This document shows positions 55,141-63,169 of a stretch of 64,000 nucleotides of DNA, piece after piece. How positions within the stretch are numbered: the first letter of the stretch is position 1; the number at the start of each line of letters is the position of its first letter. Both the position numbers and the translations under genes were made by a program. The notes beneath the pieces were generated by a model, which saw only the letters and a program-made list of their open reading frames with translations, did no database searches and had not been told where the DNA came from. The DNA is taken from the NCBI RefSeq assembly GCF_026151335.1, contig NZ_JAMQPP010000008.1, one strand, 5' to 3'. The DNA is from Leptospira_A soteropolitanensis (GTDB lineage: Bacteria; Spirochaetota; Leptospiria; Leptospirales; Leptospiraceae).

Positions 55141-56231
55141 GTTTTCGAGTTAAACTCCCTGTACTCCTAGGTATCATCAGTTTTCTTTTTTTTCTCATAC
55201 ATTTTTTATTTGCAGAATTTACCTTTACTCATTGGCAAAATCCTAAAGGAGAAAATGCACTTAACTTTAATTTGGTTGGAATTTATTCCTCGTTTTTATT
55301 TTCCCTCCTACTTGGATTTTTAACCTATTATTTTCTCGGATTTTTATACCAATACATTCTACATGTCATAGCCCATATCCAAGACACAGAACTCCCGAAA
55401 GACATAAAAAATCTAAATAAAGATTCGGAAGAGTATAAAATCTACAAATCGGTTCGGTTTACCCTTCTCCAGGGAGATGAAAGTTTGGGTGAAGAACAAT
55501 TCGAAAACAAATTTGATTGGAAAATCAACCAAGCAGCTTCCATAAACAAACAAATTCCTGATATTCATATTCCTAAAATTCCCGGATTCGATGTATCGGT
55601 TTTTCCATCAGTGATGCGTTATGCGGGTGCAGACTATATCCGAATCGGCAGAGCCAAAGATGGAATTTTTGGAATCCTTGCAGGCCATATGGAACCTGGG
55701 ATTTTAGAGTCTTCCGAAAAAGTTTATATTCATGGGATCATTTCTTCTTTTGGTGATGGAATTTATTCCACGGAAGAAATTTTAGAAAAATTAGAATCGG
55801 CCCTCCACCAATTTACTTTTTTAAAATTAAAAATCTCTGCCTTTGTGATCCCAAGCAGAGAAGACAAAATGTCTTTTTTGCACTATATGGATATGCCGAT
55901 TTTCCAATTTTCGGATCATGGAATTCAAGTGATTGAAGGGAGTGGTGACGACCACTGGTATCCCAATCACAAACACCCACTTTCTATTGCCGATGGAATC
56001 GAAATCGGAGATTATTTGGTTTGGGCAAGTGATAGAACCCTGACCCAGTTTGGTTTAACTTCTTTCGAAATTATGGAAGAGTTTGTAGATTATCTTTTGG
56101 ATTTAAAACCAAGTTCCTCTAGACAAATGTTACTTGCCATTGCCAAAAAGATGAGTGCCCTGGGCGCAGAAAGAAATCTCACAAACCCTATGGAGAAACT
56201 TTCGATTTTAGTGGTTCGGCGAAACAAGTAA
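55137..56231 (+). CDS. Membrane protein with degenerate SpoIIE-like (PP2C) phosphatase domain
   Basis: The 364 residues have two membrane helices (about 8-28 and 46-72) and a C-terminal domain with the SpoIIE pattern: IPGFDVSVFPSVMRYAGADYIRIGRAKDGIFGILAGHMEPG (148-188), in place of the usual P-G-x-GGDYYD ... GDVSGKG. Asp166 survives, but the GDVxGKG aspartate is replaced (GHMEPG). A GDYLVWASDRTL stretch corresponds to the later GD-LYTDG motif with Asp retained. So one metal-site residue is missing. It overlaps tatC by 4 nt. It may bind partner proteins rather than dephosphorylate them. Confidence 0.78.
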   Translation: MSFRVKLPVLLGIISFLFFLIHFLFAEFTFTHWQNPKGENALNFNLVGIYSSFLFSLLLGFLTYYFLGFLYQYILHVIAHIQDTELPKDIKNLNKDSEEYKIYKSVRFTLLQGDESLGEEQFENKFDWKINQAASINKQIPDIHIPKIPGFDVSVFPSVMRYAGADYIRIGRAKDGIFGILAGHMEPGILESSEKVYIHGIISSFGDGIYSTEEILEKLESALHQFTFLKLKISAFVIPSREDKMSFLHYMDMPIFQFSDHGIQVIEGSGDDHWYPNHKHPLSIADGIEIGDYLVWASDRTLTQFGLTSFEIMEEFVDYLLDLKPSSSRQMLLAIAKKMSALGAERNLTNPMEKLSILVVRRNK

Positions 56232-57044
56232 ACGAATTGTATGGCGAAGTAAATCCAACTTCCCCCAATCTCCGTGGCCAGGAACTACAACTTCGGCGTC
56301 AGTATAACGAGAAAGAACCCTCTTCACAGAATTTGGCCATTCATTCAAATCCGCTTCCTTTACATTCCCAAGATCTTTTGCATCCAATGCCTTCACAAGA
56401 CAACCACCAAAAAGAATATGAGTTTCTGGAAGCCATACCACAATATTATCCGCAGAATGTCCCTGTCCCGGATAAAACACCTCAACCGATTGATTGCCCG
56501 CAGGTAACCTTGTTTGGATATCGAGGATTGGATTTGTTTTTCCAAGTCCTCTTTCCTTGGCCAATTTGGCTGTTAAAGCGGTGCTATAAACAGGAATGTT
56601 CCGTTTATGGAAGAGTGGAACTCCCGCCATACGGTCGTCATGTGCATGAGTCACAAGAAGAAACAAAATCTCTTTTTGAAACTTGGTTTTGATCTCAGAA
56701 AATAGTTCTTCTGTTTGGGATTCTGTCCAAGGAGTATCAATGACAACAGCTCCTTTGTTGGAAAGAACCACAAGACCATTGGCAGAATAGACCTGACCTT
56801 GGAATTCTCCGAAACTGCGATGGATCCATACAGTTTCTTTGATCTTGATCCATTCTAAATGTTGGGAATGTTTACTGGCTAAACTAGGATTTTGTTGGAT
56901 GGATGAAATAGAAGAGGATTCCGAACTTTTTTGCCACTGACAATGAGCCAATGAAAACCCAATACAAAAGATCAAAACCTGAATCCCTAGCCGAGATGAC
57001 AGAAAGGTAAAGTTAAACCTGTTTCTTAATTGATTGAAGTCCAT
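56208..57044 (-). CDS. Subclass B1-type metallo-beta-lactamase, lipoprotein
   Basis: A 278-residue MBL-fold protein with every zinc ligand of subclass B1 beta-lactamases: HAHDDR (His133, His135, Asp137), His196 in GQGHSADN, Cys215 in GGCLVK and His257 in VVPGHGDWG. Lys218 occupies the substrate carboxylate-binding position. The stretch around IVVWLPETHILFGGCLVKA is strikingly like Bacillus cereus BcII in my memory. The N-terminus has a hydrophobic signal ending in SLAHC, a plausible relaxed lipobox, so the enzyme may be lipid-anchored in the periplasm. Likely beta-lactam hydrolysis; activity is inferred. Its end overlaps the SpoIIE-like gene by 24 nt, convergent. Confidence 0.87.
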   Translation of the reverse strand: MDFNQLRNRFNFTFLSSRLGIQVLIFCIGFSLAHCQWQKSSESSSISSIQQNPSLASKHSQHLEWIKIKETVWIHRSFGEFQGQVYSANGLVVLSNKGAVVIDTPWTESQTEELFSEIKTKFQKEILFLLVTHAHDDRMAGVPLFHKRNIPVYSTALTAKLAKERGLGKTNPILDIQTRLPAGNQSVEVFYPGQGHSADNIVVWLPETHILFGGCLVKALDAKDLGNVKEADLNEWPNSVKRVLSRYTDAEVVVPGHGDWGKLDLLRHTIRLLVSPNH

Positions 57045-57068
57045 AATTAACTAACCCCTAAAAAACAA

Positions 57069-57091
57069 AAACCTATCCTTAAGATAGGTTT
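57069..57091 (-). terminator. Intrinsic terminator after clpX
   Basis: AAACCTATC (57069-57077) and GATAGGTTT (57083-57091) form a perfect 9-bp stem with a 5-nt loop. On the minus strand a T-rich run (TTTGTTTTTT) follows, 52 nt after the clpX stop. This should end the tig-clpP-clpX transcript. Confidence 0.85.
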
Positions 57092-57143
57092 TATATCTCT
57101 TCTCTAGATTCAAAATTCAAATCCAGAGATTGTCATTTGAACT

Positions 57144-58424
57144 TTAGGCGATTTTTTCGATATCGCCTTTGAGAATGGTGATCGGTGCTTCTTTTTTTAG
57201 AACCGTTTCATCAGTCACGACTACTTCCAAAACATCTTTACGCGAAGGGATTTGGAACATGAGTTCCATCATAATCTCTTCCACTATCGCACGTAAACCA
57301 CGAGCTCCACTTTCACGTTTGATGGCCGTTTGGGCAATGGCTTCAATAGCAGATTCAGTGAACTTGAGTTTTACATTCTCTATATCAAACATTTTTTGGT
57401 ATTGTTTGAGAAGGGAATTTTTTGGTTCGGTAAAAATGGATTTGAGACTCTCAATAGTGAGTTCATCGAGAGTGGCAATGATCGGAAGTCGTCCAATGAA
57501 TTCTGGAATCAAACCAAATTTCATTAGGTCATCAGGGATCACATGGTGGACCACAGATTCCCCTTCTTCAATTTTACGACCCTTATCATTCACTACTTCA
57601 TTTGAGTGAAAGCCTATTGATTTCACACCAACTCGTTGTTTGATGATGTCACTAAGACCCACAAACGCTCCCCCACAAATAAAGAGAATGTTTTTGGTTT
57701 CGACAGGAATGTATTCTTGGTGTGGGTGTTTACGTCCACCTTGTGGAGGGACATTGGCAACCGTTCCTTCAATGATTTTTAAGAGGGCCTGTTGCACGCC
57801 CTCCCCACTCACATCACGAGTGATGGAAGCAGAGTCCGATTTACGAGAAATTTTATCAATTTCATCGATATAGATGATTCCCATCTCTGCACGTTTGACA
57901 TCATTGTCTGCATTTTGGATGAGTTTGAGGATGATGTTTTCGACATCTTCTCCCACATATCCTGCTTCCGTAAGGGCTGTGGCATCTACAATGGCAAAGG
58001 GAACTTTGAGAATTCGAGCCAGTGTCTGTGCAAGAAGAGTTTTTCCAGAACCAGTAGGACCGATGAGCATGATATTGGATTTTTCCAATTCCACGTCACC
58101 CGCCTTACGTTCGTTATGGAAGATTCTTTTGTAGTGATTATAAACAGCAACAGCCAAAGCTTTTTTCGCTTGTTCTTGTCCAATCACATACTGGTCTAAG
58201 ATTTTTTTGATTTCGGTTGGCTTTGGGATGTCACCGACAATGGCAGTTTTTTCACCACCTTGCGGTTCTTCTGCGATGATTTCATTACATAATGAAATAC
58301 ACTCATCACAGATATAAACACCAGGACCAGCGACAAGCCTTCTTACTTCATCCTGGGCCTTTCCGCAGAAAGAACAATGTAATTTTTCTCTGGAATTACC
58401 CGTTTGGCTTGGACGTTTGGTCAT
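57144..58424 (-). CDS. clpX: ATP-dependent Clp protease ATPase subunit ClpX
   Basis: AAA+ unfoldase that feeds proteins to ClpP. The frame opens at 58514, but the ATG at 58424 gives the normal ClpX N-terminus (MTKRPSQTGNSREKLHCSFC) and avoids overlap with clpP. The product has 426 residues. The zinc-binding domain has CSFC and CDECISLC, Walker A is GPTGSGKT, Walker B IIYIDEID, and the pore loop is GYVGEDVE. Sensor and arginine-finger regions (GRLPIIATLDEL, ESGARGLRA) are present. It follows clpP by 16 nt and ends at a terminator. Confidence 0.97.
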   Translation of the reverse strand: MTKRPSQTGNSREKLHCSFCGKAQDEVRRLVAGPGVYICDECISLCNEIIAEEPQGGEKTAIVGDIPKPTEIKKILDQYVIGQEQAKKALAVAVYNHYKRIFHNERKAGDVELEKSNIMLIGPTGSGKTLLAQTLARILKVPFAIVDATALTEAGYVGEDVENIILKLIQNADNDVKRAEMGIIYIDEIDKISRKSDSASITRDVSGEGVQQALLKIIEGTVANVPPQGGRKHPHQEYIPVETKNILFICGGAFVGLSDIIKQRVGVKSIGFHSNEVVNDKGRKIEEGESVVHHVIPDDLMKFGLIPEFIGRLPIIATLDELTIESLKSIFTEPKNSLLKQYQKMFDIENVKLKFTESAIEAIAQTAIKRESGARGLRAIVEEIMMELMFQIPSRKDVLEVVVTDETVLKKEAPITILKGDIEKIA

Positions 58425-58440
58425 GGTGTAAGCCCCTCTT

Positions 58441-59043
58441 TTAAGCTTGTGGCATCTGTTTGCGTTCTTGGATGACGTTGTCGATGATGCCGTATTCTTT
58501 GGCTTCTTCGGCACTCATAAAGAAATTTCTCTCTGTGTCTTTACGAATTTGTTCTGATGATTTTCCGGTGTGTCTTCCATAAAGATCGATGAGTTTGTCC
58601 TTGATCTTGATGATTTCTTTTGCCGAAATTTCGATATCCGAAGCTTGTCCACCCGCTCCACCATAAGGTTGGTGTAACATAATTCTAGAATTAGGAAGTG
58701 CGGAACGTTTTCCTTTGGCCCCACCCGCAAGAAGGAGTGCTGCCATAGAAGATGCCTGTCCGATACAAAGGGTCCTTACCTCAGGTTTGATGAGCTGCAT
58801 GGTATCGTAAATCGCAAGGCCAGAACTCACATACCCACCAGGGCTATTGATGTAGAGATAGATATCACGGTCAGGGTTTTCTGCTTCTAAAAACAAAAGC
58901 TGTGCCGAAATCACATTGGCATAGGTTTCGTCGATGGCAGATCCAAGAAAAATGATCCGGTCTTTCAAAAGCCGTGAAAAAATATCATATTGGCGTTCGC
59001 CACGGCTAGTTTGTTCGATGACATAAGGCATGAGTGTAGACAT
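58441..59043 (-). CDS. clpP: ATP-dependent Clp protease proteolytic subunit ClpP
   Basis: Serine protease that forms two stacked heptamers, partner of the neighbouring ClpX. The 200 residues are standard. Ser99 in GQASSMAALLLAGG and His124 in IMLHQPYGG are the catalytic Ser and His. The third position, normally the Asp of DTxRD, is Asn173 in KDTERNFFMSAEEAKEYG (codon AAT). A Ser-His-Asn arrangement is known from a Listeria ClpP1, and Leptospira is known to carry two ClpP isoforms, so this may be the isoform that needs its partner. Set 3 nt after tig. Confidence 0.95.
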   Translation of the reverse strand: MSTLMPYVIEQTSRGERQYDIFSRLLKDRIIFLGSAIDETYANVISAQLLFLEAENPDRDIYLYINSPGGYVSSGLAIYDTMQLIKPEVRTLCIGQASSMAALLLAGGAKGKRSALPNSRIMLHQPYGGAGGQASDIEISAKEIIKIKDKLIDLYGRHTGKSSEQIRKDTERNFFMSAEEAKEYGIIDNVIQERKQMPQA

Positions 59044-59046
59044 AGT

Positions 59047-60393
59047 TTACTCTTCTTTCCCGCTAAGAATTTTCTCAGCTTCTTCCGTTGAAATAGTCTT
59101 AGGCGACTTCTTTTCTACCTCAGCGTATACAAACTCGTCGATTTTATCAAACAGGAATTTGTCACGGTAGTAGGTTTCCGCCTTCTGTTTTTGGACTTCT
59201 TTTTTAAGGGTTTCGGCAGGAATTCCTTGGGCAGATGCTTCTTTTTCGTAACCCGCCTCTACTTCTTCGTCAGAAATTTGGATTTTATGGTCTTCCGCGA
59301 TTTTCTGCTTCAAAATATAGGTTTGGATGCGTTTTTCAGCCGCTTTTGAGAAGGATTCACGAACTTCCTTTTCTTCCTTGTTCAATCGTTTTGCGTAGTC
59401 GGCAAGCGAAGATACAGGAAGGCCAAATTCACGCATAAAGTTTTGGAATACGGTTTCTGTTTCTTCGTAAATTAATGACGCAGGAATGATGAACTTAGAT
59501 TCTTTGATGATTTCATTGTAAGCATCATCGGTGGCCCGTTTCGTCAGTGCGTTTCCGAAAATTTCAACAAGTTGTTTTTTTGTTTTTTCTTTTAACTCTT
59601 GTAAGTTGGCAGAACCATCGACTTCCGATGCAAATTCGTCGTTGATTTCAGGATAAGTCACTTTATAAATCGCAGTTACGGTCACCGTGTAAACAATTGT
59701 TTTTCCCGCAGACTCTGGCGATTGTGGATAGGAATCAGGGTAAGTAAAGGAGAACTCTTTAGTTTCGTTTAGTTTCATCCCCAGAAGATTGGTTTCAAAA
59801 CCTGGTGGGTTTTGGGGAGCTCCCATTTGGAATTTCCCAATTTGACCTTGTTCAGGGTATTCTTTCCCAGTTTCTTTAAACTTATAATTAATTTCGAGTA
59901 AGTCTGCAGATTCTACTGGTTCTCCCTCTTCTTTCAAAGAGTTACGAGCCATGTTTTTTTGGATCCCTTCCAATTCCTTTTGGATGTCCGCATCAGAAAT
60001 TTTAATTTCTTTGGGTTGGATTTTGATCTTTTTCAACTTCGGTAAGGTGACTTCTGGTTTGGTGTCGTAAGTAGCTTTGGCTTTGGCACCTGTATTTTTA
60101 TCAAATGTTTCCATTTGGAATTGCGGCAGGCGAATTGGTTTGTGTTCCAATTTATCAAATAGGTCTGCCATTGCTTGGTTCAGCATAATGTTTGCGGCAT
60201 CGTCCATTACGGAATCACCGAGGACTTTTTCGACCATACCAAGCGGTGCTTTTCCGGGACGAAACCCAGGGATTTTTACTTTTTCAGATGCATTTTTGTA
60301 AGCCTTAGAGTAGGCAGTGCGGACTTCTTCAGCTGTAAATTGGATGCTTAAGTCACAAGTTGCGTTGTTATTTTTTTTTGCCGTAAATTCCAT
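59047..60393 (-). CDS. tig: Trigger factor
   Basis: Ribosome-associated chaperone and peptidyl-prolyl isomerase, 448 residues. The ribosome-docking signature is VKIPGFRPGKAPLGMVEK (about 38-55). The FKBP-like PPIase segment follows (VESADLLEINYKF, GQIGKFQMGAPQNPPGFETNLLGMKL, FTYPD), and a long helical C-terminal arm (KEVRESFSKAAEKRIQTYILKQKIAED). It is the first gene of the tig-clpP-clpX cluster, a common bacterial arrangement linking folding of new chains with proteolysis. Confidence 0.97.
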   Translation of the reverse strand: MEFTAKKNNNATCDLSIQFTAEEVRTAYSKAYKNASEKVKIPGFRPGKAPLGMVEKVLGDSVMDDAANIMLNQAMADLFDKLEHKPIRLPQFQMETFDKNTGAKAKATYDTKPEVTLPKLKKIKIQPKEIKISDADIQKELEGIQKNMARNSLKEEGEPVESADLLEINYKFKETGKEYPEQGQIGKFQMGAPQNPPGFETNLLGMKLNETKEFSFTYPDSYPQSPESAGKTIVYTVTVTAIYKVTYPEINDEFASEVDGSANLQELKEKTKKQLVEIFGNALTKRATDDAYNEIIKESKFIIPASLIYEETETVFQNFMREFGLPVSSLADYAKRLNKEEKEVRESFSKAAEKRIQTYILKQKIAEDHKIQISDEEVEAGYEKEASAQGIPAETLKKEVQKQKAETYYRDKFLFDKIDEFVYAEVEKKSPKTISTEEAEKILSGKEE

Positions 60394-60456
60394 CGTATTA
60401 TATCCAGTGTAAAAAAAGAGAGTGTAGTGGAAAGAAAAAGAAGCGTACCTTCATTA

Positions 60457-60527
60457 GCGGGAAACGGGACTTGAACCCGCGACCCTCTCCTTGGCAAGGA
60501 GATGCTCTACCGCTGAGCTATTCCCGC
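60457..60527 (-). tRNA. tRNA-Gly (anticodon GCC)
   Basis: The minus strand folds as a cloverleaf: acceptor 5' GCGGGAA paired with TTCCCGC, D arm AGCTC-AGCGGTA-GAGC, anticodon stem CTCCT/AGGAG with loop TTGCCAA (GCC), and T arm GCGGG-TTCAAGT-CCCGT. The 71-nt length, no long variable arm, and no encoded CCA are normal for bacterial tRNA-Gly in this group. Confidence 0.97.
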
Positions 60528-61205
60528 AGAAGGTTTGTGAAACCATCATTTGGAATTGGGGCAAATCGGCAAGGAAAAAAGGTAAAAATTGATAGAGGAA
60601 AATCGTCGGTAAGGTTTAAAATCAGATCCCCAAATTTTGGGACGCGGGACGGGGGAAACGATTCCGCCAACTAACAAGCACTAAACGCTAAAACAAAAAA
60701 ATAGCATTCCCAACTTTACCAATGGGTGAGTGGACTTTCCTCCCTGTTAAAATAAACGATGTACTTTTTAGAAAGATTCTTTTTCTAAGAAGCATTTCTT
60801 TATATTCGAAACCACGATACCAGTCCCCAAAAGGAAGTCTCTCTTTCTTTCGGAAAGGAACCAACTGGCAATCAATAGTGAACGGTGAACGCGATTGAAA
60901 TTTTTTTTATGGAAATCCCTCGATTCAAATTCGCAAAATACAAGGATTATGCGAAAAATTCACAACCTACCCTTCGATTTTTGGATCTTTCCTCCCATTC
61001 CTGCTCCACCAAAATGCGTGATGGCAGTTCTACAAACAGTTTCATTACCAGGAAAACACTTTGTAAGGTTATTTTCTACTAGAGAGAATCCAGGTTTTAC
61101 AAGTGTTTTAGATTGATTCCATAATACCGCATAATCCTTGTATGGATGGAAAAATGTCAGAAAAACAGAAGTTTACAAAAATTTGCGTATTTAAACCGAA
61201 TTCTC

Positions 61206-61236
61206 TTGACACAATTTTCATATCTGCGACTAACTA
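61206..61236 (+). promoter_or_regulatory. Probable sigma-70-type promoter of first tandem lipoprotein
   Basis: TTGACA at 61206-61211 is a perfect -35 hexamer. A TAACTA at 61231-61236, spaced by 19 nt, can act as -10. The second tandem lipoprotein has the same TTGAC and TAACTAG boxes in the matching place, which supports the call although the spacing here is long. Confidence 0.5.
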
Positions 61237-61246
61237 GTACCCGCTG

Positions 61247-61280
61247 GCAAACGGCGATAATATTCCATAAGGAAACACGA
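61247..61280 (+). repeat. Leader sequence duplicated before both tandem lipoprotein genes
   Basis: The 34 nt before this ATG (GCAAACGGCGATAAT then ATTCCATAAGGAAACACGA) are nearly identical to 62341-62374 before the second gene. The shared block contains the Shine-Dalgarno AAGGAAA. The match shows that the duplication included the 5' leader. Confidence 0.8.
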
Positions 61281-61973
61281 ATGAAAAAAACAACATCTAT
61301 CCTCCTCGCTCTACTTTTCGTAGCTGCGGTTTTTGGTAACTGTAAAAAAGACGAAAAAGACGACACTCCTGTACTTGCTCTTTTGCTTTATGCAAATGAC
61401 CAACTAAGCGGTAACTGTGCCTCTGTTACAAAAGCAAGTTCCACATCTTATACTGCTTTTTTGATTTCAGTACCAAAAGGTGGTTGCTCACAACAAGCAA
61501 CTAAAGAAGCTGCTGCAGCTCAAACTAAATCAACTTTAGAAAAAATTGCTGCTATTTACGCAAAAGCTGGTTCTAACTGTAATGCTGTTTCTACAGCTGT
61601 AACGACTAACTTGAACAATAATGTTACAAATCTTAACAACATGACTGAAGACCAATACAAAGCAACACTTGTGAATAACAGAATGATTGCAATTGGAAAC
61701 CTTGTAACTGAGTCTTACAACTCGTTAAAAGCTGCTGGTAGAACTGATGAGCAAATTGCTGCAACACGACCAGGTTCTTTGGAAGATTATTATGTAGCGA
61801 GCGCAGTGCTTTATGCGGGAGCACAAACTGCTTGTGTTACAGCAATTAAAGATTCTGGTGCTACTGCAGGTCTTTTCACAAATCCTCAGACTGTTCTTGC
61901 TTTATCCTCTTGCACTTACGGTTCTTCCCAACCTGCTACAACAAAATGCGCAACTCTTAACACTGAGTTCTAA
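61281..61973 (+). CDS. Lipoprotein, tandem paralogue 1
   Basis: The frame is open from 61146, but the ATG at 61281 has AAGGAAA upstream and starts a classic lipoprotein signal, MKKTTSILLALLFVAAVFGNC. The 230-residue product continues with a charged KKDEKDD linker, then LALLLYANDQLSGNC and VPKGGC, a helical Ala-rich middle (EAAAAQTKSTLEKIAAIYAKAGSNC), MTEDQYKATLVNNRMIAIGNLVTES, and a Cys-containing tail (LSSCTYGSSQPATTKC). It is paralogous over its whole length to the next gene. Several even-spaced cysteines suggest disulfides. Function unknown; a Leptospira-type surface lipoprotein is likely. Confidence 0.82.
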   Translation: MKKTTSILLALLFVAAVFGNCKKDEKDDTPVLALLLYANDQLSGNCASVTKASSTSYTAFLISVPKGGCSQQATKEAAAAQTKSTLEKIAAIYAKAGSNCNAVSTAVTTNLNNNVTNLNNMTEDQYKATLVNNRMIAIGNLVTESYNSLKAAGRTDEQIAATRPGSLEDYYVASAVLYAGAQTACVTAIKDSGATAGLFTNPQTVLALSSCTYGSSQPATTKCATLNTEF

Positions 61974-62001
61974 GATCTCTTAAGAATTTCAGTTTTTAAG
62001 G

Positions 62002-62029
62002 ACCGGTCACCTAAGTGGCCGGTTTTTTT
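62002..62029 (+). terminator. Intrinsic terminator of tandem lipoprotein 1
   Basis: ACCGGTCAC (62002-62010) pairs with GTGGCCGGT (62015-62023, one G-T pair) around a CTAA loop and runs into seven T. A strong rho-independent terminator 28 nt after the stop. Confidence 0.92.
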
Positions 62030-62298
62030 ATTTTTAGCCATAATTGTAGTTATCCCTATCAAAAAAACAATTTTGAAAGATTCTTCTTCTGAATAAAAGA
62101 TGAGAAAGATACTAGAAATTGGATTTTTACTTTTATTAATTCACAAATTAATTCTGACTTGAATATATATTATTGACTCAAACAACCAGAGAATTGTCTT
62201 AAAATCCATATACCAACATCGTATATCAACCATAAGGTGATTTAAACAAAATTTACAATATATTTCTTCTCCAATGTTAGCCTAACCCGAATTATCTC
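62030..62298. other. Intergenic stretch between tandem lipoproteins
   Basis: AT-rich, about 270 nt, with no credible gene; a 20-codon frame at 62101 has no support. The promoter and leader of the second lipoprotein follow it. Confidence 0.5.
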
Positions 62299-62327
62299 TT
62301 GACTGTTTTTTCCTTCTAACCTAACTA
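62299..62327 (+). promoter_or_regulatory. Probable promoter of second tandem lipoprotein
   Basis: TTGACT at 62299-62304 and TAACTA at 62322-62327 are separated by 17 nt, an ideal spacer. The same pair of boxes precedes the first paralogue. Confidence 0.55.
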
Positions 62328-62340
62328 GAATAATCTGCTC

Positions 62341-62374
62341 GCAAACGGCGATAAAATTCCATAAGGAAACACAA
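62341..62374 (+). repeat. Second copy of the duplicated lipoprotein leader
   Basis: Near-identical to 61247-61280 (GCAAACGGCGATAAA then ATTCCATAAGGAAACACAA), including the ribosome binding site just before the ATG. Confidence 0.8.
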
Positions 62375-63076
62375 ATGAAAAAAACAAAATCCATCTCTCT
62401 AGCCCTACTTTTCGTAGTTGCTGTTTTTACAAACTGCATACCAAAAGAAGAAAAAGACAACTCTCCTGTAATTGCTCTTTTACTTTATGCAAATGATCAA
62501 TTAAGTGGCAACTGTGCTAGCGTTACAAAAACTAACTCAACGACTTACACTGCCACTTTGCTTTCGGTTCCTAAAGGTGGTTGTTCTCAACCGGGAACGA
62601 AAGAGGAAGCTGTGGCTCAAACAAAATCCGAAACAGCGAAACTTCAAACAATTTACTCAAAAGCTGGTTCCAACTGCAATGCAACATCAACAGCTGCGAC
62701 TTCAACGGCTAACTACTTAATCAATGCATATAACAATATGACTGAAGACCAATACAAAGTATCGCTTGTTAACGGCAAGATGGTTGCAATTGGAAACCTT
62801 GTAACAGAATCTCATAATACTCTTAAAAACGCAGGCAGAACTGACGAACAAATCGCAGCGATGAAACCAGGCTCTTTAGAAGATTATTACACTATGAGCG
62901 CAGTTGCGTTTGCTACTGCAGCTACGCAACCTACTTGTGTAATCGCAATAAAAGATTCTAGCACTAATGCAGGTCTTTTCACTACACCTCCAACTGTAGT
63001 GGCCTTATCCAGTTGCACTTACGGTTCTTCCCAACCTGCAACTACTAAATGTGCTAACCTAAATCTTGAGTTCTAA
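62375..63076 (+). CDS. Lipoprotein, tandem paralogue 2
   Basis: The 233-residue product starts MKKTKSISLALLFVVAVFTNC, a lipoprotein signal, and parallels the preceding gene along its whole length: LLLYANDQLSGNC, SVPKGGC, AQTKSETAKLQTIYSKAGSNC, MTEDQYKVSLVNGKMVAIGNLVTES, GRTDEQIA and the tail LSSCTYGSSQPATTKC. Differences cluster in the linker after the lipidated Cys (IPKEEKDN) and in the middle helix. The conserved cysteines are retained. A recent tandem duplication, both copies apparently functional; role unknown. Confidence 0.83.
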   Translation: MKKTKSISLALLFVVAVFTNCIPKEEKDNSPVIALLLYANDQLSGNCASVTKTNSTTYTATLLSVPKGGCSQPGTKEEAVAQTKSETAKLQTIYSKAGSNCNATSTAATSTANYLINAYNNMTEDQYKVSLVNGKMVAIGNLVTESHNTLKNAGRTDEQIAAMKPGSLEDYYTMSAVAFATAATQPTCVIAIKDSSTNAGLFTTPPTVVALSSCTYGSSQPATTKCANLNLEF

Positions 63077-63102
63077 GATTTCTTAAGAATTTAAGTTTTC
63101 TA

Positions 63103-63130
63103 GGACTGGTCACCTTTTTGGCCTTTTTTT
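63103..63130 (+). terminator. Weakened terminator of tandem lipoprotein 2
   Basis: GGTC (63108-63111) can pair with GGCC (63120-63123, one G-T pair), followed by eight T. The sequence GACTGGTCACC is clearly derived from the same source as the strong terminator at 62002, but the right arm has decayed. Confidence 0.5.
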
Positions 63131-63169
63131 TATTTACTTTGCCAATCTTAAAACAATCCTCTTCTCTAT

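Larger units (their letters stand above)
60528..61280. other. Gene-poor stretch between tRNA-Gly and lipoprotein gene
   Basis: About 750 nt without a convincing gene. Two overlapping short frames (60885-61082 and 60895-61116) have no signal, motif or Shine-Dalgarno. The left side must hold the tRNA promoter, and the right side holds the promoter and conserved leader of the lipoprotein gene. A short palindrome near 60627-60642 (CCCAAA/TTTGGG type) is the only other structure I see. Confidence 0.5.

Noticed and set aside
58425..58514. 30-residue N-terminal extension of ClpX
   Set aside because: It overlaps clpP, is low-complexity, and the ATG at 58424 yields the normal ClpX N-terminus.
60885..61116. 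Small genes in the gene-poor stretch after the tRNA
   Set aside because: Two overlapping frames of similar length, neither with Shine-Dalgarno nor recognisable protein character.
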